Positions 6,431 through 15,356 of a DNA stretch of 64,000 nucleotides are shown piece by piece. Origin of the DNA: Dongia_A sp044226685 (lineage in GTDB: Bacteria > Pseudomonadota > Alphaproteobacteria > Dongiales > Dongiaceae); assembly GCA_044226685.1 (NCBI GenBank), contig JBGAGP010000006.1, forward strand, positions 1 to 64,000, given 5' to 3'. The notes below the pieces were generated by a model, which had not been told where the DNA came from, ran no database searches, and saw only the letters and a program-made list of their open reading frames with translations. A program made the translations under genes and the position numbers. Every line of letters starts with the position of its first letter. Position 1 is the first letter of the stretch.

Positions 6431-8005
6431 TCAAGCGGGAAGAAGCCGCCGCGCCGGCAGGGTCAGGCGCAGGATCGTGCCCTTGCCCTTGGTGCTTTCG
6501 ATCTCCAGCGTGCCGTCATGCAGCTCGGCGATGGAGCGCGACAGCGGCAGGCCGAGGCCGGTGCCTTCCACCGTGGTCTGTGAATCGCTGACCCGGCCGA
6601 AGGGCGCCCAGGCGGTCTCGATCTCCTCCGGCGTCATGCCGGGGCCGTCGTCCTCGATCTCGACCACCAGCGTCCCGTTCCGCGCCCGCATCGTGCCAAG
6701 CGTGATGTGGCCGCCCTCGGGGATGAACTTGTGGGCGTTGCCGAGCACGTTCACCAGGATCTGCAGCAGCTTCTGCCGGTCGGCGCGCAGCCGCAATTCG
6801 CCGCCGCTGAGCCGCACCTCGAGCACCTGGTCCTTGCTGGAAATCTGGCCGCTCATCAGGCTGGCGGCCTCCTCGACCAGGTCGCGGAGCGAAAACTCGC
6901 TTTCGGCCAGTTCCATCTTGCCGGCCTCGATCTTGGACAGGTCCAGGATCTCGTTGATCAGGCCCAGCAGATGCTGGCCGCCGGCGAGGATCGAGCTGGC
7001 GTAGTCGCGATAGGTCGGCGCCACGCCCGGGCCGACCTGCTCGTCGGCGATCATCTGCGCGAAGCCGATGATGGCGTTGAGCGGGGTGCGCAGCTCGTGG
7101 CTCATGTTGGCGAGGAATGCCGACTTGGCGCGGCTCGCCTGATTGACCCGGGCCAGGGCCGCCATCAGCTTCGCCTGGGTGCCGGAGAGCTCGTCCTCGC
7201 GCTGCTTCGAATCCGTGATGTCGATGATGTAGCTCTCGAAGGAACGCAGGCCGAGCTGCTGGTCCTCGACCGCCCAGGCCACCTCGCGCGCCCAGCGCGT
7301 CTCGTTGGTGACCGGGTGGATGAAGCGGAATTCGAGGTCGTAGACCTCACCCAGCTCGCGCCGCTTGCGCTCCATGTCGAGGTAGCGCGGCCGGTCGTCG
7401 GGGTGGATGACGCTATGCCACAGGTCGACATCGGCGACGCCTTCGGGCGAGATGGTGCCGAACATCGCCGGCGCGTCGCGGCCATAGATGCGCACCCCGG
7501 CCTGGTCGTAGCTGGTGCGGCTGTCGCCCTGCAGGCCGTGGCAATAGGCGATGTTGCGCATGTTCTCGAACAGCATGCGCAGGCGTTCCTCGCCCTCCCG
7601 CGCGCTTCGCGTGCTGCGCTGCTCCTCGGTCACGTCGATATAGACGCCGATGATGCCGCCGGTGGCGGTGGGCAGCTCGGTCACCCGGAAGCTGCGGTCG
7701 CGGGAATTGTGATCCGTTACCGTTCCGGAATTGCGCCGGCGGTCCATGCGCTCGGCCAGCATCTGGGCGGCGTCGACGCCTTCGCGCCGATTGGCCGGCT
7801 CCGCGTAGTAGATCGTCGCCAGGTCGCGGAACTGGCGGCCGACATATACCTCCGCCTCCAGCCCCGGATAGACGAGGCGGCGATAGGCCTCGTTGAAGGC
7901 GACGAGCCGGTCCGCGCTGTCCCACAAGGCGACGCCGACCCGGGCCAGGTCCAATGCCGTGGCAAGGCTGGCAATGTCCTTGGGGTCGACGATGGCGCCG
8001 ATCAT
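6431..8005 (-). CDS. PAS-domain sensor histidine kinase
   Basis: A 524-residue protein with no clear transmembrane segment, so probably a cytoplasmic sensor. Order: PAS domain at about 8-125 (starting LDLARVGVALWDSADRLVAFN), a second PAS with a PAC-like end at about 145-270, a short coiled coil, HisKA with phospho-acceptor His303 in NMSHELRTPLN, and HATPase_c with N box NVLGNAHKF, G1 EDDGPGM and G2 GTGLGLPLS. No receiver domain is fused and no response regulator gene lies nearby, so its partner is unknown. Confidence 0.92.
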   Translation of the reverse strand: MIGAIVDPKDIASLATALDLARVGVALWDSADRLVAFNEAYRRLVYPGLEAEVYVGRQFRDLATIYYAEPANRREGVDAAQMLAERMDRRRNSGTVTDHNSRDRSFRVTELPTATGGIIGVYIDVTEEQRSTRSAREGEERLRMLFENMRNIAYCHGLQGDSRTSYDQAGVRIYGRDAPAMFGTISPEGVADVDLWHSVIHPDDRPRYLDMERKRRELGEVYDLEFRFIHPVTNETRWAREVAWAVEDQQLGLRSFESYIIDITDSKQREDELSGTQAKLMAALARVNQASRAKSAFLANMSHELRTPLNAIIGFAQMIADEQVGPGVAPTYRDYASSILAGGQHLLGLINEILDLSKIEAGKMELAESEFSLRDLVEEAASLMSGQISSKDQVLEVRLSGGELRLRADRQKLLQILVNVLGNAHKFIPEGGHITLGTMRARNGTLVVEIEDDGPGMTPEEIETAWAPFGRVSDSQTTVEGTGLGLPLSRSIAELHDGTLEIESTKGKGTILRLTLPARRLLPA

Positions 8006-8086
8006 GCAGCATTCCCGAGTTGACCGCCGCGATTCTAGTCGCGCGACTCGGGTCCAGCCTAGGCGGTAATCCTCACCAGATCATTG

Positions 8087-8863
8087 CTAACGGCGGTCCA
8101 GGGCCCGGATCAGCGGGTCATAGAGCGCGGCCGGCAGCAGGCGCATCACCCGCGCGATCCAGGCGAGGCGCGCGGGAAAGCTCACATAGGATTGCCTTGC
8201 CAGGATCGCCGCGGTGAGCAGGTCGGCGGCGGGGTCGAGGGCCATCGCCATCGGTTTGCTTCGCTTTTTGCGCGTGTCGCGGCTGACGATGAAGCCAGGC
8301 GCGGCCAGCGTCACCGCGATGCCCCTGGGCGCCAGGTCGAGGCGCAAGCTCTCCGAATAGTTCATCAGGGCGGCCTTCGCGGCGCCATAGGATGCGGCGT
8401 GCGGCAGGCCGCGGAAGCCGGCGATGCTGCCGATGGTGACGATGTGGCCGCCGGTTCCATCCCGAGCCTGGCGCAGCAGCGCCGGTAGGGCGGCCTCGAC
8501 GAAATGTGCGACACCGAGGACGTTGAGGTCGAAGGCGGCACGCATCTCGGCCGCGGTCAGCTGCTCGGGCGGCGTGCGCCCGCCGCCGCCGGCATTGAGG
8601 ATGAGGCGATCGATGCGGCCGTGGTCCCGCAGCACGCGCTCGACACAGGCGCGGACAGCGTCGCCATCGGTGACATCGCAGGGCTGCGCCTCAGCCAGGC
8701 CGCCCGCCGTGGCGATCTCCGCCGCCAGCTGCTCAAGCAGGACGCGGCGGCGGGCCACCAGGATCACGCAATCGCCGCGCCTGGCGAAGCGGCGGGCGAG
8801 GGCGGCGCCGATGCCGGAGGAGGCGCCGGTGACGAGGGTGACGGCGCGGTCGGGCGCCGCCAT
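8087..8863 (-). CDS. Short-chain dehydrogenase/reductase (classical SDR)
   Basis: A 258-residue classical SDR: cofactor motif TGASSGIG near residue 12, NAGG near 90, and the catalytic Ser plus YGAAK (YxxxK) near 155-160. An Arg-rich loop after beta2 (VARRR) suggests NADP(H). The substrate is not evident; the family covers acyl chains, sterols and sugars. It begins immediately after the stop codon of the upstream aspartyl/asparaginyl hydroxylase gene (no intergenic bases), so the two are almost certainly cotranscribed. Confidence 0.9.
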   Translation of the reverse strand: MAAPDRAVTLVTGASSGIGAALARRFARRGDCVILVARRRVLLEQLAAEIATAGGLAEAQPCDVTDGDAVRACVERVLRDHGRIDRLILNAGGGGRTPPEQLTAAEMRAAFDLNVLGVAHFVEAALPALLRQARDGTGGHIVTIGSIAGFRGLPHAASYGAAKAALMNYSESLRLDLAPRGIAVTLAAPGFIVSRDTRKKRSKPMAMALDPAADLLTAAILARQSYVSFPARLAWIARVMRLLPAALYDPLIRALDRR

Positions 8864-9688
8864 CTAGTCGGCGACGCGCTGCATGGCGCCGGCGATCGCC
8901 TCGTCGCGTGCCGTTTCCGTCATCAGCGCGCGTTCGTGCCGCTTCAGGTTCCTGCGCGCGTCGCGATAGAAGGCGGTGCGCTTCAGCAGCGCCATCGCCC
9001 AGCGGTTGAGCATGCTGGCCGGCCAGCGCATGGGGCGGTCGAAATCGTAGAGGAGAATGACGCGCTCCTCGTCGGTGTCGTTGATGACCTGGTGCGTCCG
9101 CGCGTCGTCGAAGACGAAGCACTTGCCTTCGCGCCACCAGACCACGGTGTCTTCGACGCGCATGCGGCAACGGCGCCAGTTCTCAGGCACGATGAGCCCG
9201 AGATGCGAGCGCAGCACGCCCTTGGTGATGCCGCGATGCGGCTTGATCTTGTAGCGAGGGCCGAGGATCGAGAACCACGCCGAGCGCAGCCCGGGCACCT
9301 GGCGCAACAACTCCGCCGTGCGCGGGCATTGCGCGGTGTTGCCGGTCAATTCCTCGCCCATGCCCCAGAGGAAAAAGGCGCGCCATTTCTGCGAATGCGA
9401 GATGCGCGCCTGGTCGGGCGAGATCTTGTCGAGATGGGGGATCTTGTCGCGGTCCTGGAGGATCACGTCGAGCTCGGCCTTGATCGCCGGCCAATTTGCC
9501 TCCAGCGCCGCGACGAAGGGGAAATGCTCGTTCGGGATGATGGCGACGTCGGGCACGCTGGACTGGCGCGCATAGAGCCTGGCCAGCAGCTTCAGGGTGG
9601 CGAGGCCCAGCATCTTGACCCGCGCGCGACGCCAAGCCTTCCAGGGCGACTTGCCCTCCGCTCCCCGCAATGCCTGTGTTCCCGCCAT
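8864..9688 (-). CDS. Aspartyl/asparaginyl beta-hydroxylase family protein
   Basis: A 274-residue protein of the Asp_Arg_Hydrox family (2-oxoglutarate/Fe(II) dioxygenases, often called LpxO-like in bacteria). The iron ligands are probably the His in IKPHRGITKG and the His in DDARTHQVIND; the cofactor-binding Arg is in EERVILLYD. An N-terminal basic, partly hydrophobic helix may bring it to the membrane. In other bacteria, relatives hydroxylate lipid A acyl chains or ornithine lipids; with the adjoining SDR, a lipid-modification role is plausible but inferred. Confidence 0.85.
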   Translation of the reverse strand: MAGTQALRGAEGKSPWKAWRRARVKMLGLATLKLLARLYARQSSVPDVAIIPNEHFPFVAALEANWPAIKAELDVILQDRDKIPHLDKISPDQARISHSQKWRAFFLWGMGEELTGNTAQCPRTAELLRQVPGLRSAWFSILGPRYKIKPHRGITKGVLRSHLGLIVPENWRRCRMRVEDTVVWWREGKCFVFDDARTHQVINDTDEERVILLYDFDRPMRWPASMLNRWAMALLKRTAFYRDARRNLKRHERALMTETARDEAIAGAMQRVAD

Positions 9689-9784
9689 TCGCCCCTCAGC
9701 CGCCTGGGTGCCAATTCATACGGGGCCGGGGCTGGCGCGCGCAAGGTCGAACGTGTCGCGGGCCACGGCCACCAAATCAGCGCC

Positions 9785-10579
9785 TTAGGCGCGAATCAGG
9801 CTGCGGAACAGGCGGTCCGCCGCCGCCCGGTCATCGGCCGACCGCTCCGGCGCGCCTGCGATCAGCTTGGCCGCGGCGGCCACCTCGGTCCGGATCAGGC
9901 GATCCAGCACGGCGATGCGCGGCCCCGATCCCATTTCCCTGGTCCTCCGCTTCGTCTCCACCAAGCGGTCGATCGTTTGCGACACCGCATCGGCCAGGTC
10001 GGTCGACGCCATCAGGGCCTGAAGCTGCATGGGTGGTCTTCGCCCCGGATGCAGGCGCAGAAATCTGAGGGCAAGGGCGGGGCGCAAGGCATAGAAGTAG
10101 CGCTTCAGCGCCACCTGCTCTCGCTCCAGCTTGGCGGTGACCTGACGGCGGGCAAGATGGAGATAGTGGTAGGTCATGGCGCGGGGATGCAGCGCGCGGT
10201 CGGCAAAACCTCGTAGGCGGCGAAGCGCCGCGGCGTCGCGGCGATAGAAGATCGGGGATTCCATCCACTCCGAAATCACAGCGTTGGATTTCAGCACCAG
10301 ATGCAGCGCCTTGCGCACGTCCCAGCCGTTCACGTCCATGTCGTCCTCGATCGGCGTCTCGATCACATCGCGACCGGCATAGAGGCTGAGATACCATTCG
10401 GCGGGCCGGGCATAGACGAAGCGCACGTCGTAGTCGCTGTCGGGCGAAGGGAAGCCCCAGGCGCGGCTGCCGGATTCCACGGCGAACAGGATGCGGCAAT
10501 GCTGCTGAGCCTCGATCGCGTCGAGACGGCGCTGGACCTCGACCCAGCGATCCTTCGAAATGGCGGAATGGCGCTTCAT
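9785..10579 (-). CDS. Nucleotidyltransferase superfamily protein (RlaP/DUF-type)
   Basis: A 264-residue protein with the pol-beta-type nucleotidyltransferase signature: ESGSRAWGFPSPDSDYDVRF near residues 33-52, with the two metal-binding Asp of DSDYD. Belongs to the family seen in RNA-repair-associated RlaP proteins (PF10127). The ATG at 10579 starts the conserved MKRHS region; an in-frame ATG at 10609 is also possible but lacks a ribosome binding site. It is divergent from the cyclophilin gene 35 nt away. No RNA ligase or cyclase gene lies nearby, so an RNA-repair role is not supported by context. Confidence 0.8.
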   Translation of the reverse strand: MKRHSAISKDRWVEVQRRLDAIEAQQHCRILFAVESGSRAWGFPSPDSDYDVRFVYARPAEWYLSLYAGRDVIETPIEDDMDVNGWDVRKALHLVLKSNAVISEWMESPIFYRRDAAALRRLRGFADRALHPRAMTYHYLHLARRQVTAKLEREQVALKRYFYALRPALALRFLRLHPGRRPPMQLQALMASTDLADAVSQTIDRLVETKRRTREMGSGPRIAVLDRLIRTEVAAAAKLIAGAPERSADDRAAADRLFRSLIRA

Positions 10580-10614
10580 GCTATGTTCGGCCCTCCCCTG
10601 AAGGCACATTAGAC

Positions 10615-11127
10615 ATGAGTCGGGTTCAAATCGAAACAGCGTTGGGCGTCATCGGGATTGACGTCTTCGAGACCGAGGCCCCGGCCAGCGCGGGATACTT
10701 CCTCAGCGATGTGCGGGCCGGGCGGTTCGACGGGTCAAGTTTCTTCCGCATCGTCACCCTGGCCAACCAGGACGCGGAGGAGGGGCGGCGGATCGAGGTC
10801 ATCCAGGGCGGCTTGAAGCATTCCGCGCCTGACCTGCCGCCGGTCATTCCGCACGAGACCACGGCGATGACGGGTCTCCGGCACCTGAAAGGCACGGTCT
10901 CGCTGGCGCGCTTCGCGCCGGGCGCGGTCTATCATTCCTTCTTCATCTGCCTGCGCGACGAGCCCTGCCTCGATTTCGGCGGCGCAAGGCATCCGGACGG
11001 CCAGGGCTTCGCGGCGTTCGGGCGCGTCACGCGTGGGTTCGATGTGGTGGAGAAGATTTTCGCGCGCGCGGAGGCGGAGGAATACGTGAAAGATGCGGTG
11101 CGGATCGCGCAGGCGACGGTGCTCTGA
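10615..11127 (+). CDS. Cyclophilin-type peptidyl-prolyl cis-trans isomerase (cytoplasmic)
   Basis: A 170-residue cyclophilin-like protein without a signal peptide. Recognisable strands are VIGIDVFETEAPASAGYF, FRIVTLANQ, HLKGTVSLAR and GQGFAAFGRVTRGFDVV. The usual FHRVI and FFI active-site motifs are altered (FFRIV; SFFICL), so catalytic efficiency is uncertain. AAGG lies upstream of the ATG. A second, exported cyclophilin is encoded at 32131-32700. Confidence 0.85.
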   Translation: MSRVQIETALGVIGIDVFETEAPASAGYFLSDVRAGRFDGSSFFRIVTLANQDAEEGRRIEVIQGGLKHSAPDLPPVIPHETTAMTGLRHLKGTVSLARFAPGAVYHSFFICLRDEPCLDFGGARHPDGQGFAAFGRVTRGFDVVEKIFARAEAEEYVKDAVRIAQATVL

Positions 11128-11137
11128 CAACTCTGTT

Positions 11138-11229
11138 CGTCATCCCGGGCTTGACCCGGGATCCATTTCTGAACCGCACGAAGCGAAATGCCGGGACCAT
11201 GGACCCCGGATCTAGTCCGGGGTGACGAC
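11138..11229. repeat. REP-like palindromic intergenic element
   Basis: Two inverted halves: CGTCATCCCGGGCTTGACCC continuing to 11166, and ATGGACCCCGGATCTAGTCC continuing to 11229, each containing its own GC hairpin, with about 32 nt between. This GTCATCCCGG...CCGGGGTGACGA pattern resembles dispersed palindromic repeats common in alphaproteobacterial genomes. It lies between convergent genes, where such elements often stop transcription. Confidence 0.7.
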
Positions 11230-11264
11230 CGGGTTGACCGCGCATGCGCCCGCCGGACGCACAC

Positions 11265-11314
11265 CCCCAAAACAGTCCCGCCCGCCTCCGGGGCCTAGTC
11301 CGGAGGCGGGCGGG
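11265..11314 (-). terminator. Strong stem-loop after nrdJ
   Basis: A perfect 15-bp GC-rich stem (11277-11291 with 11300-11314) with an 8-nt loop. Read on the minus strand it is followed by ACTGTTTTGG, a short T-run, so it probably terminates nrdJ, whose stop codon is about 45 nt upstream. Confidence 0.7.
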
Positions 11315-11358
11315 GTAGGCGACAAGCTGCCGCGCGTCAGAGCAAGGGATAGAGAGCC

Positions 11359-14300
11359 TTACGAGCAGCCGCTTGTCGAACCGCAGGTGGTGCACTTCAT
11401 GCAGGTGCCGTTGCGCACCAGGGTGAAATTGCCGCATTCGCCGCAGGCATCGCCCTCGTAGCCCTTCATCCGGGCTTCGCGGATCTTCTCCAGGCGGCTT
11501 TCGATCTCACGCGCCAGGTTCGGCGCGGCGATCAGCGCGTCGACTTGGGTGTGGCGCTCGACATGGACATGCATCGCGCCGTTGCCGGCGTCATGGCCGC
11601 CATGGTCGTGGCCCCCGTGGTCGTGGCTGGGGCCGTGCAGGTGCGCGTGCACCTCGTGCGGGCTCGGCGCCAGGGCGGTGTTGCCGATGGTGCGGGCCAC
11701 GTTCGACAGCACGACCAGATTGGAGCGGACGTAGCCGGAGGAAGCGATGCGCTTCACCGTGGCGATCTCCTGCTCCTGCGCCGGCAGGTTGGCCTGCGAC
11801 GTGCCGCCGCCCAGCGCGTCCGGGTCGAGGTCGTCCGGCTTCACATGGGCAAGGTCGTTGCGGCCGAGATAGGAGATGGCGAGCTCGCGGAAGATGTAGT
11901 CCAGGATCGAGGTCGACATCTTGATCGTGTCGTTGCCTTCCACCACGCCGTTCGGCTCGAAGCGGGTGAAGGTGTAGGCTTCCACGTATTCCTCGAGCGG
12001 CACGCCGTATTGCAGGCCGATGGAGATGGCGATGGCGAAGTTGTTCATCAGGCTGCGGAAGGCAGCACCTTCCTTGTGCATGTCGATGAAGACCTCGCCG
12101 AGGCCGCCATCCTCGTATTCGCCGGTCCGCAGATACACCTTGTGGCCGCCGACGATGGCCTTCTGGGTATAGCCCTTGCGGCGCTCCGGCAGGCGCTTGC
12201 GGCCCTGCTGCACCTGGCGCTCGATGATGCGCTCGACGATCCGCTCCGCCACCATCGGCGCGCGGGCCGCCGGCGTCGCCTCGATCACGTCGTCGATGAT
12301 GTCGTCGTCGAGCAGCTGGCTCGCCAGCGGCTGCGAGAGCTTGGAGCCGTCGCGGTAAAGCGCGTTCGCCTTGATGCCCAGCTGCCAGGACAGCATGTAG
12401 GCGTCCTTGCAGGCCTCGACCGAGCTGCTGTTCGGCATGTTGATGGTCTTGGAGATGGCGCCGGAGATGAAGCTCTGCGCCGCCGCCATCATGCGGATGT
12501 GGCTGTCGACCGAGAGGTAGCGCTTGCCGATGCGGCCGCAGGGATTGGCGCAGTCGAAGACCGAGAGATGCTCGTCCTTCAGATAGGGCGCGCCCTCCAG
12601 CGTCATGGCGCCGGAGCAATAGGTGTTGGCCGCCTCGATCTCCGCCTTGCTGAAGCCGAGGGTGGCCAGCATGTCGAAGGTCGGGTCGTTCAATTGCTCG
12701 GAGGTCAGGCCGAGCGCCGCCTGGCAGAAATCCTCGCCCAGGTTCCACTTGTTGAACACGAAGCGGATGTCGAAGGCGGTCGCCAGCGCATTCTCGACCG
12801 ACTGGATCGAGCCGGTGGTGAAGCCCTTGGCCTTCAGCGTCGCGTGGTTGATTCCGGGCGCCTCGGCGAGGGTGCCATGGCCGACGGCGTAGCGGATGAT
12901 CTCCTCGATCTCATGCTCCGGATAGCCGAGCTTCTTCAGCGCGGCCGGAACGGTGCGGTTGATGATCTTGAAGTAGCCGCCGCCGGCGAGCTTCTTGTAC
13001 TTCACCAGGGCGAAGTCGGGCTCGATGCCGGTGGTGTCGCAATCCATCACCAGGCCGATGGTGCCGGTCGGCGCGATCACCGTCGCCTGGGCATTGCGGT
13101 AGCCGTGCAGCTCGCCCAGCGTCAGCGCCTGGTCCCAGGCCTGGTGCGCGGCGTCGAGCAGGGCGGCGTCCGGGCAATTGTCGTGGTCGAGCGCCACGGG
13201 CAGCACCGAGAGGCCCTCATAGCCCTCGCTGTCGCCATAGGCGGCGCGGCGATGGTTGCGGATCACCCGCAGCATCTGCGCGCGGTTCTTCTCGAAGCCG
13301 GGGAAGGTGCCGAGCTCACCCGCCATTTCCGCCGAGGTGGCGTAGGAGATGCCGGTCATGATCGCGGTCAAGGCGGCGGTCAGCGCCCGGCCCTCGTCGC
13401 TGTCATAGGAGAGGCCCATCGCCATCAGCAGGCCGCCGACATTGGCGTAGCCGAGGCCGAGGGTGCGGAACTCGTAGGACAGCTGGGCGATCTCCTTGGA
13501 CGGGAACTGCGCCATCAGCACGGAGATTTCCAGCACCACGGTCCACAGCCGCACGGCGTGGCTGTAGGACTCGATGTCGACGCGGCCATCCGGCTTCAGG
13601 AAGGTCATCAGGTTGAGCGAAGCCAGATTGCAGGCCGTATCATCCAGGAACATGTATTCCGAGCACGGATTGGAGGCGTTGATGCGCCCCGATTCCGGGC
13701 AGGTGTGCCACTCGTTGATGGTGGTGTCGAACTGCACGCCCGGATCGGCCGAGGCCCAGGCCGCGGCGCCGATCTTCTCCCACAGCTCGCGGGCCTTCAG
13801 GGTCTTGTGGACCTTGCCGTCGATGCGGCGCTTCAGCTGCCAGTCGCCATCCTCCAGCACCTTCTGGATGAAGTCGTTGTTGATGCGGACCGAGTTGTTC
13901 GAGTTCTGGCCCGACACGGTCAGGTAGGCGTCGCTGTCCCAATCGGTGTCGTAGGTCTTGAAGTCGATCTGCTTGTAGCCCTGCTGCGCGAAGTGGATCA
14001 CGCGCTGGACGTAGTTCTCCGGGATCTTGGCCTTGCGCGCCTCGCGGATCGCGGCCTTCAGCGCCGGATTCTTCAACGGGTCGAACTTGCCCTCGCCTTC
14101 ACCGGCATGGCAGGCCTTGATGACGCGGTTCAGGTGCGTGTTGCAGGCCTGGGAGCCGGCCACCAATGCCGCGACCTTCTGCTCCTCCAGGACCTTCCAG
14201 TCGATGTATTCCTCGATGTCGGGGTGATCGAGGTCGACGGTCACCATCTTGGCGGCGCGGCGGGTCGTGCCGCCCGACTTGATGGCGCCGGCGGCGCGAT

Positions 14301-15084
14301 CGCCGATCTTGAGGAAGCTCATCAGGCCGGAGGACTTGCCGCCGCCGGAGAGCTTCTCGTTGGCGCCGCGCAGCTTGGAGAAGTTGGAGCCGGTGCCGGA
14401 GCCATACTTGAACAGGCGCGCCTCGCGCACCCAGAGGTCCATGATGCCGCCCTCGTTCACCAGGTCATCGGCGACGCCCTGGATGAAGCAGGCATGCGGC
14501 TGCGGGTGCTCATAGGCCGAGGCCGAGGCGGTCAGCATGCCGGTCTCGAAATCGACGTAGTAGTGGCCCTGGGCCGGGCCGTCGATGCCATAGGCCCAGT
14601 GCAGGCCGGTGTTGAACCATTGCGGCGAGTTGGGGGCGCCCATCTGCTGGGCCAGCATGAAGCGCATCTCGTCGAAGAAGGCGCGGGCGTCCTCCTCGGA
14701 ATCGAAATAGCCGCCCTTCCAGCCCCAATAGGTCCAGGTGCCGGCCAGACGGTCGAAGACCTGGGCCGCCGACATCTCGCCCACATAGCGCGCCTCGGCC
14801 GGGAGCTTCAGCAGCTCCTCGCGGTCGGCCTCCTTGCGCCACAGCCATTCCGGCACGTCGCGCTCGACCACGGGGCGCAGGCGCGCAGGCACACCGGCCT
14901 TGCGGAAATACTTCTGCGCCAGCACGTCGGAGGCGACCTGCGACCAGGAGGCGGGGACGTCGATATCCTTCAGCTGGAAGACGACGGAGCCATCGGGATT
15001 GCGGATCTCGCTGGTCGTCTTCTGGAACGCGATGTCGGCGTAGGGTGAGCAATCGGTCTTGGTGAATCGGCGTTCGATGCGCAT
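11359..15084 (-). CDS. nrdJ: Vitamin B12-dependent (class II) ribonucleoside-diphosphate reductase
   Basis: A 1241-residue adenosylcobalamin-dependent ribonucleotide reductase, converting ribonucleotides to deoxyribonucleotides with or without oxygen. Seen: the substrate-loop motif NPCSEYMF, the radical-site region around DCANPCGRIGKRYL, and a C-terminal Cys-rich segment (CGECGNF, CMKCTTCGSTSGC) for thiol exchange or metal binding. The GTG/ATG choice is decided by GGGGG 5 nt upstream of the ATG at 15084; the frame is open 66 nt further. Odd: a His-rich insert at about residues 1138-1178 (HDHGGHDHGGHD) just before the Cys-rich tail. Two NrdR-box-like sites lie upstream. Confidence 0.96.
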   Translation of the reverse strand: MRIERRFTKTDCSPYADIAFQKTTSEIRNPDGSVVFQLKDIDVPASWSQVASDVLAQKYFRKAGVPARLRPVVERDVPEWLWRKEADREELLKLPAEARYVGEMSAAQVFDRLAGTWTYWGWKGGYFDSEEDARAFFDEMRFMLAQQMGAPNSPQWFNTGLHWAYGIDGPAQGHYYVDFETGMLTASASAYEHPQPHACFIQGVADDLVNEGGIMDLWVREARLFKYGSGTGSNFSKLRGANEKLSGGGKSSGLMSFLKIGDRAAGAIKSGGTTRRAAKMVTVDLDHPDIEEYIDWKVLEEQKVAALVAGSQACNTHLNRVIKACHAGEGEGKFDPLKNPALKAAIREARKAKIPENYVQRVIHFAQQGYKQIDFKTYDTDWDSDAYLTVSGQNSNNSVRINNDFIQKVLEDGDWQLKRRIDGKVHKTLKARELWEKIGAAAWASADPGVQFDTTINEWHTCPESGRINASNPCSEYMFLDDTACNLASLNLMTFLKPDGRVDIESYSHAVRLWTVVLEISVLMAQFPSKEIAQLSYEFRTLGLGYANVGGLLMAMGLSYDSDEGRALTAALTAIMTGISYATSAEMAGELGTFPGFEKNRAQMLRVIRNHRRAAYGDSEGYEGLSVLPVALDHDNCPDAALLDAAHQAWDQALTLGELHGYRNAQATVIAPTGTIGLVMDCDTTGIEPDFALVKYKKLAGGGYFKIINRTVPAALKKLGYPEHEIEEIIRYAVGHGTLAEAPGINHATLKAKGFTTGSIQSVENALATAFDIRFVFNKWNLGEDFCQAALGLTSEQLNDPTFDMLATLGFSKAEIEAANTYCSGAMTLEGAPYLKDEHLSVFDCANPCGRIGKRYLSVDSHIRMMAAAQSFISGAISKTINMPNSSSVEACKDAYMLSWQLGIKANALYRDGSKLSQPLASQLLDDDIIDDVIEATPAARAPMVAERIVERIIERQVQQGRKRLPERRKGYTQKAIVGGHKVYLRTGEYEDGGLGEVFIDMHKEGAAFRSLMNNFAIAISIGLQYGVPLEEYVEAYTFTRFEPNGVVEGNDTIKMSTSILDYIFRELAISYLGRNDLAHVKPDDLDPDALGGGTSQANLPAQEQEIATVKRIASSGYVRSNLVVLSNVARTIGNTALAPSPHEVHAHLHGPSHDHGGHDHGGHDAGNGAMHVHVERHTQVDALIAAPNLAREIESRLEKIREARMKGYEGDACGECGNFTLVRNGTCMKCTTCGSTSGCS

Positions 15085-15214
15085 GGTGACCCCCGGTCTA
15101 CGGCCCGCTTTGCGGACTCCTCCGCCATGTCGAAGAAACTGCTTCAACAATGCGGGTTAAGTTGTTCAGATCGGTCGCAATATCTTGCGGGTGACCCCGC
15201 AGCGACATGCTGGA

Positions 15215-15243
15215 TATTGAGCGCGGGCCGCGCGTCGGATCAA
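15215..15243 (-). promoter_or_regulatory. Possible sigma-70-like promoter of nrdJ
   Basis: On the minus strand TTGATC (15238-15243), a 17-nt spacer and TCAATA (15215-15220). It lies between the NrdR-like boxes and the nrdJ start. The leader would be about 120 nt; I see no cobalamin riboswitch in it. Confidence 0.35.
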
Positions 15244-15251
15244 GAAAACAT

Positions 15252-15297
15252 TTCTAGATATTGTCACATTTGCCGCTTGACGATCCCATATCTAGTG
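15252..15297. promoter_or_regulatory. Pair of NrdR boxes upstream of nrdJ
   Basis: CAATATCTAGAA (minus strand, 15252-15263) and CCATATCTAGTG (plus strand, 15286-15297) both match the NrdR consensus acaCwAtATaTwGtgt at most core positions. Their centres are 32 bp apart, the three-turn spacing typical of NrdR sites. A third, weaker match (CAATATCTTG) is at 15178-15187. NrdR represses ribonucleotide reductase genes when dATP is abundant; nrdR itself is not in the window. Confidence 0.75.
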
Positions 15298-15356
15298 GCT
15301 CCCCCCAGGGTCTTGTAGGTGTTGCGGCTGCTTGTGGATAACTGGGTATAGTAAAT

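Noticed and set aside
9785..10579. Toxin-antitoxin nucleotidyltransferase (MNT/HEPN)
   Set aside because: The protein is much longer than MNT antitoxins and no HEPN partner is adjacent.
10615..11127. Operon of cyclophilin with nrdJ
   Set aside because: The genes are convergent and separated by palindromic elements and a terminator.
11545..15048. An 1167-codon open frame on the plus strand opposite nrdJ
   Set aside because: It is wholly antisense to a clear nrdJ; its product is rich in Val, Arg, Gly, Asp and His as expected from reversed high-GC codons, and it matches no family.
15085..15356. Cobalamin riboswitch upstream of nrdJ
   Set aside because: I looked for the B12-box and stacked stems and saw none; NrdR-like boxes explain the conserved-looking bases better.
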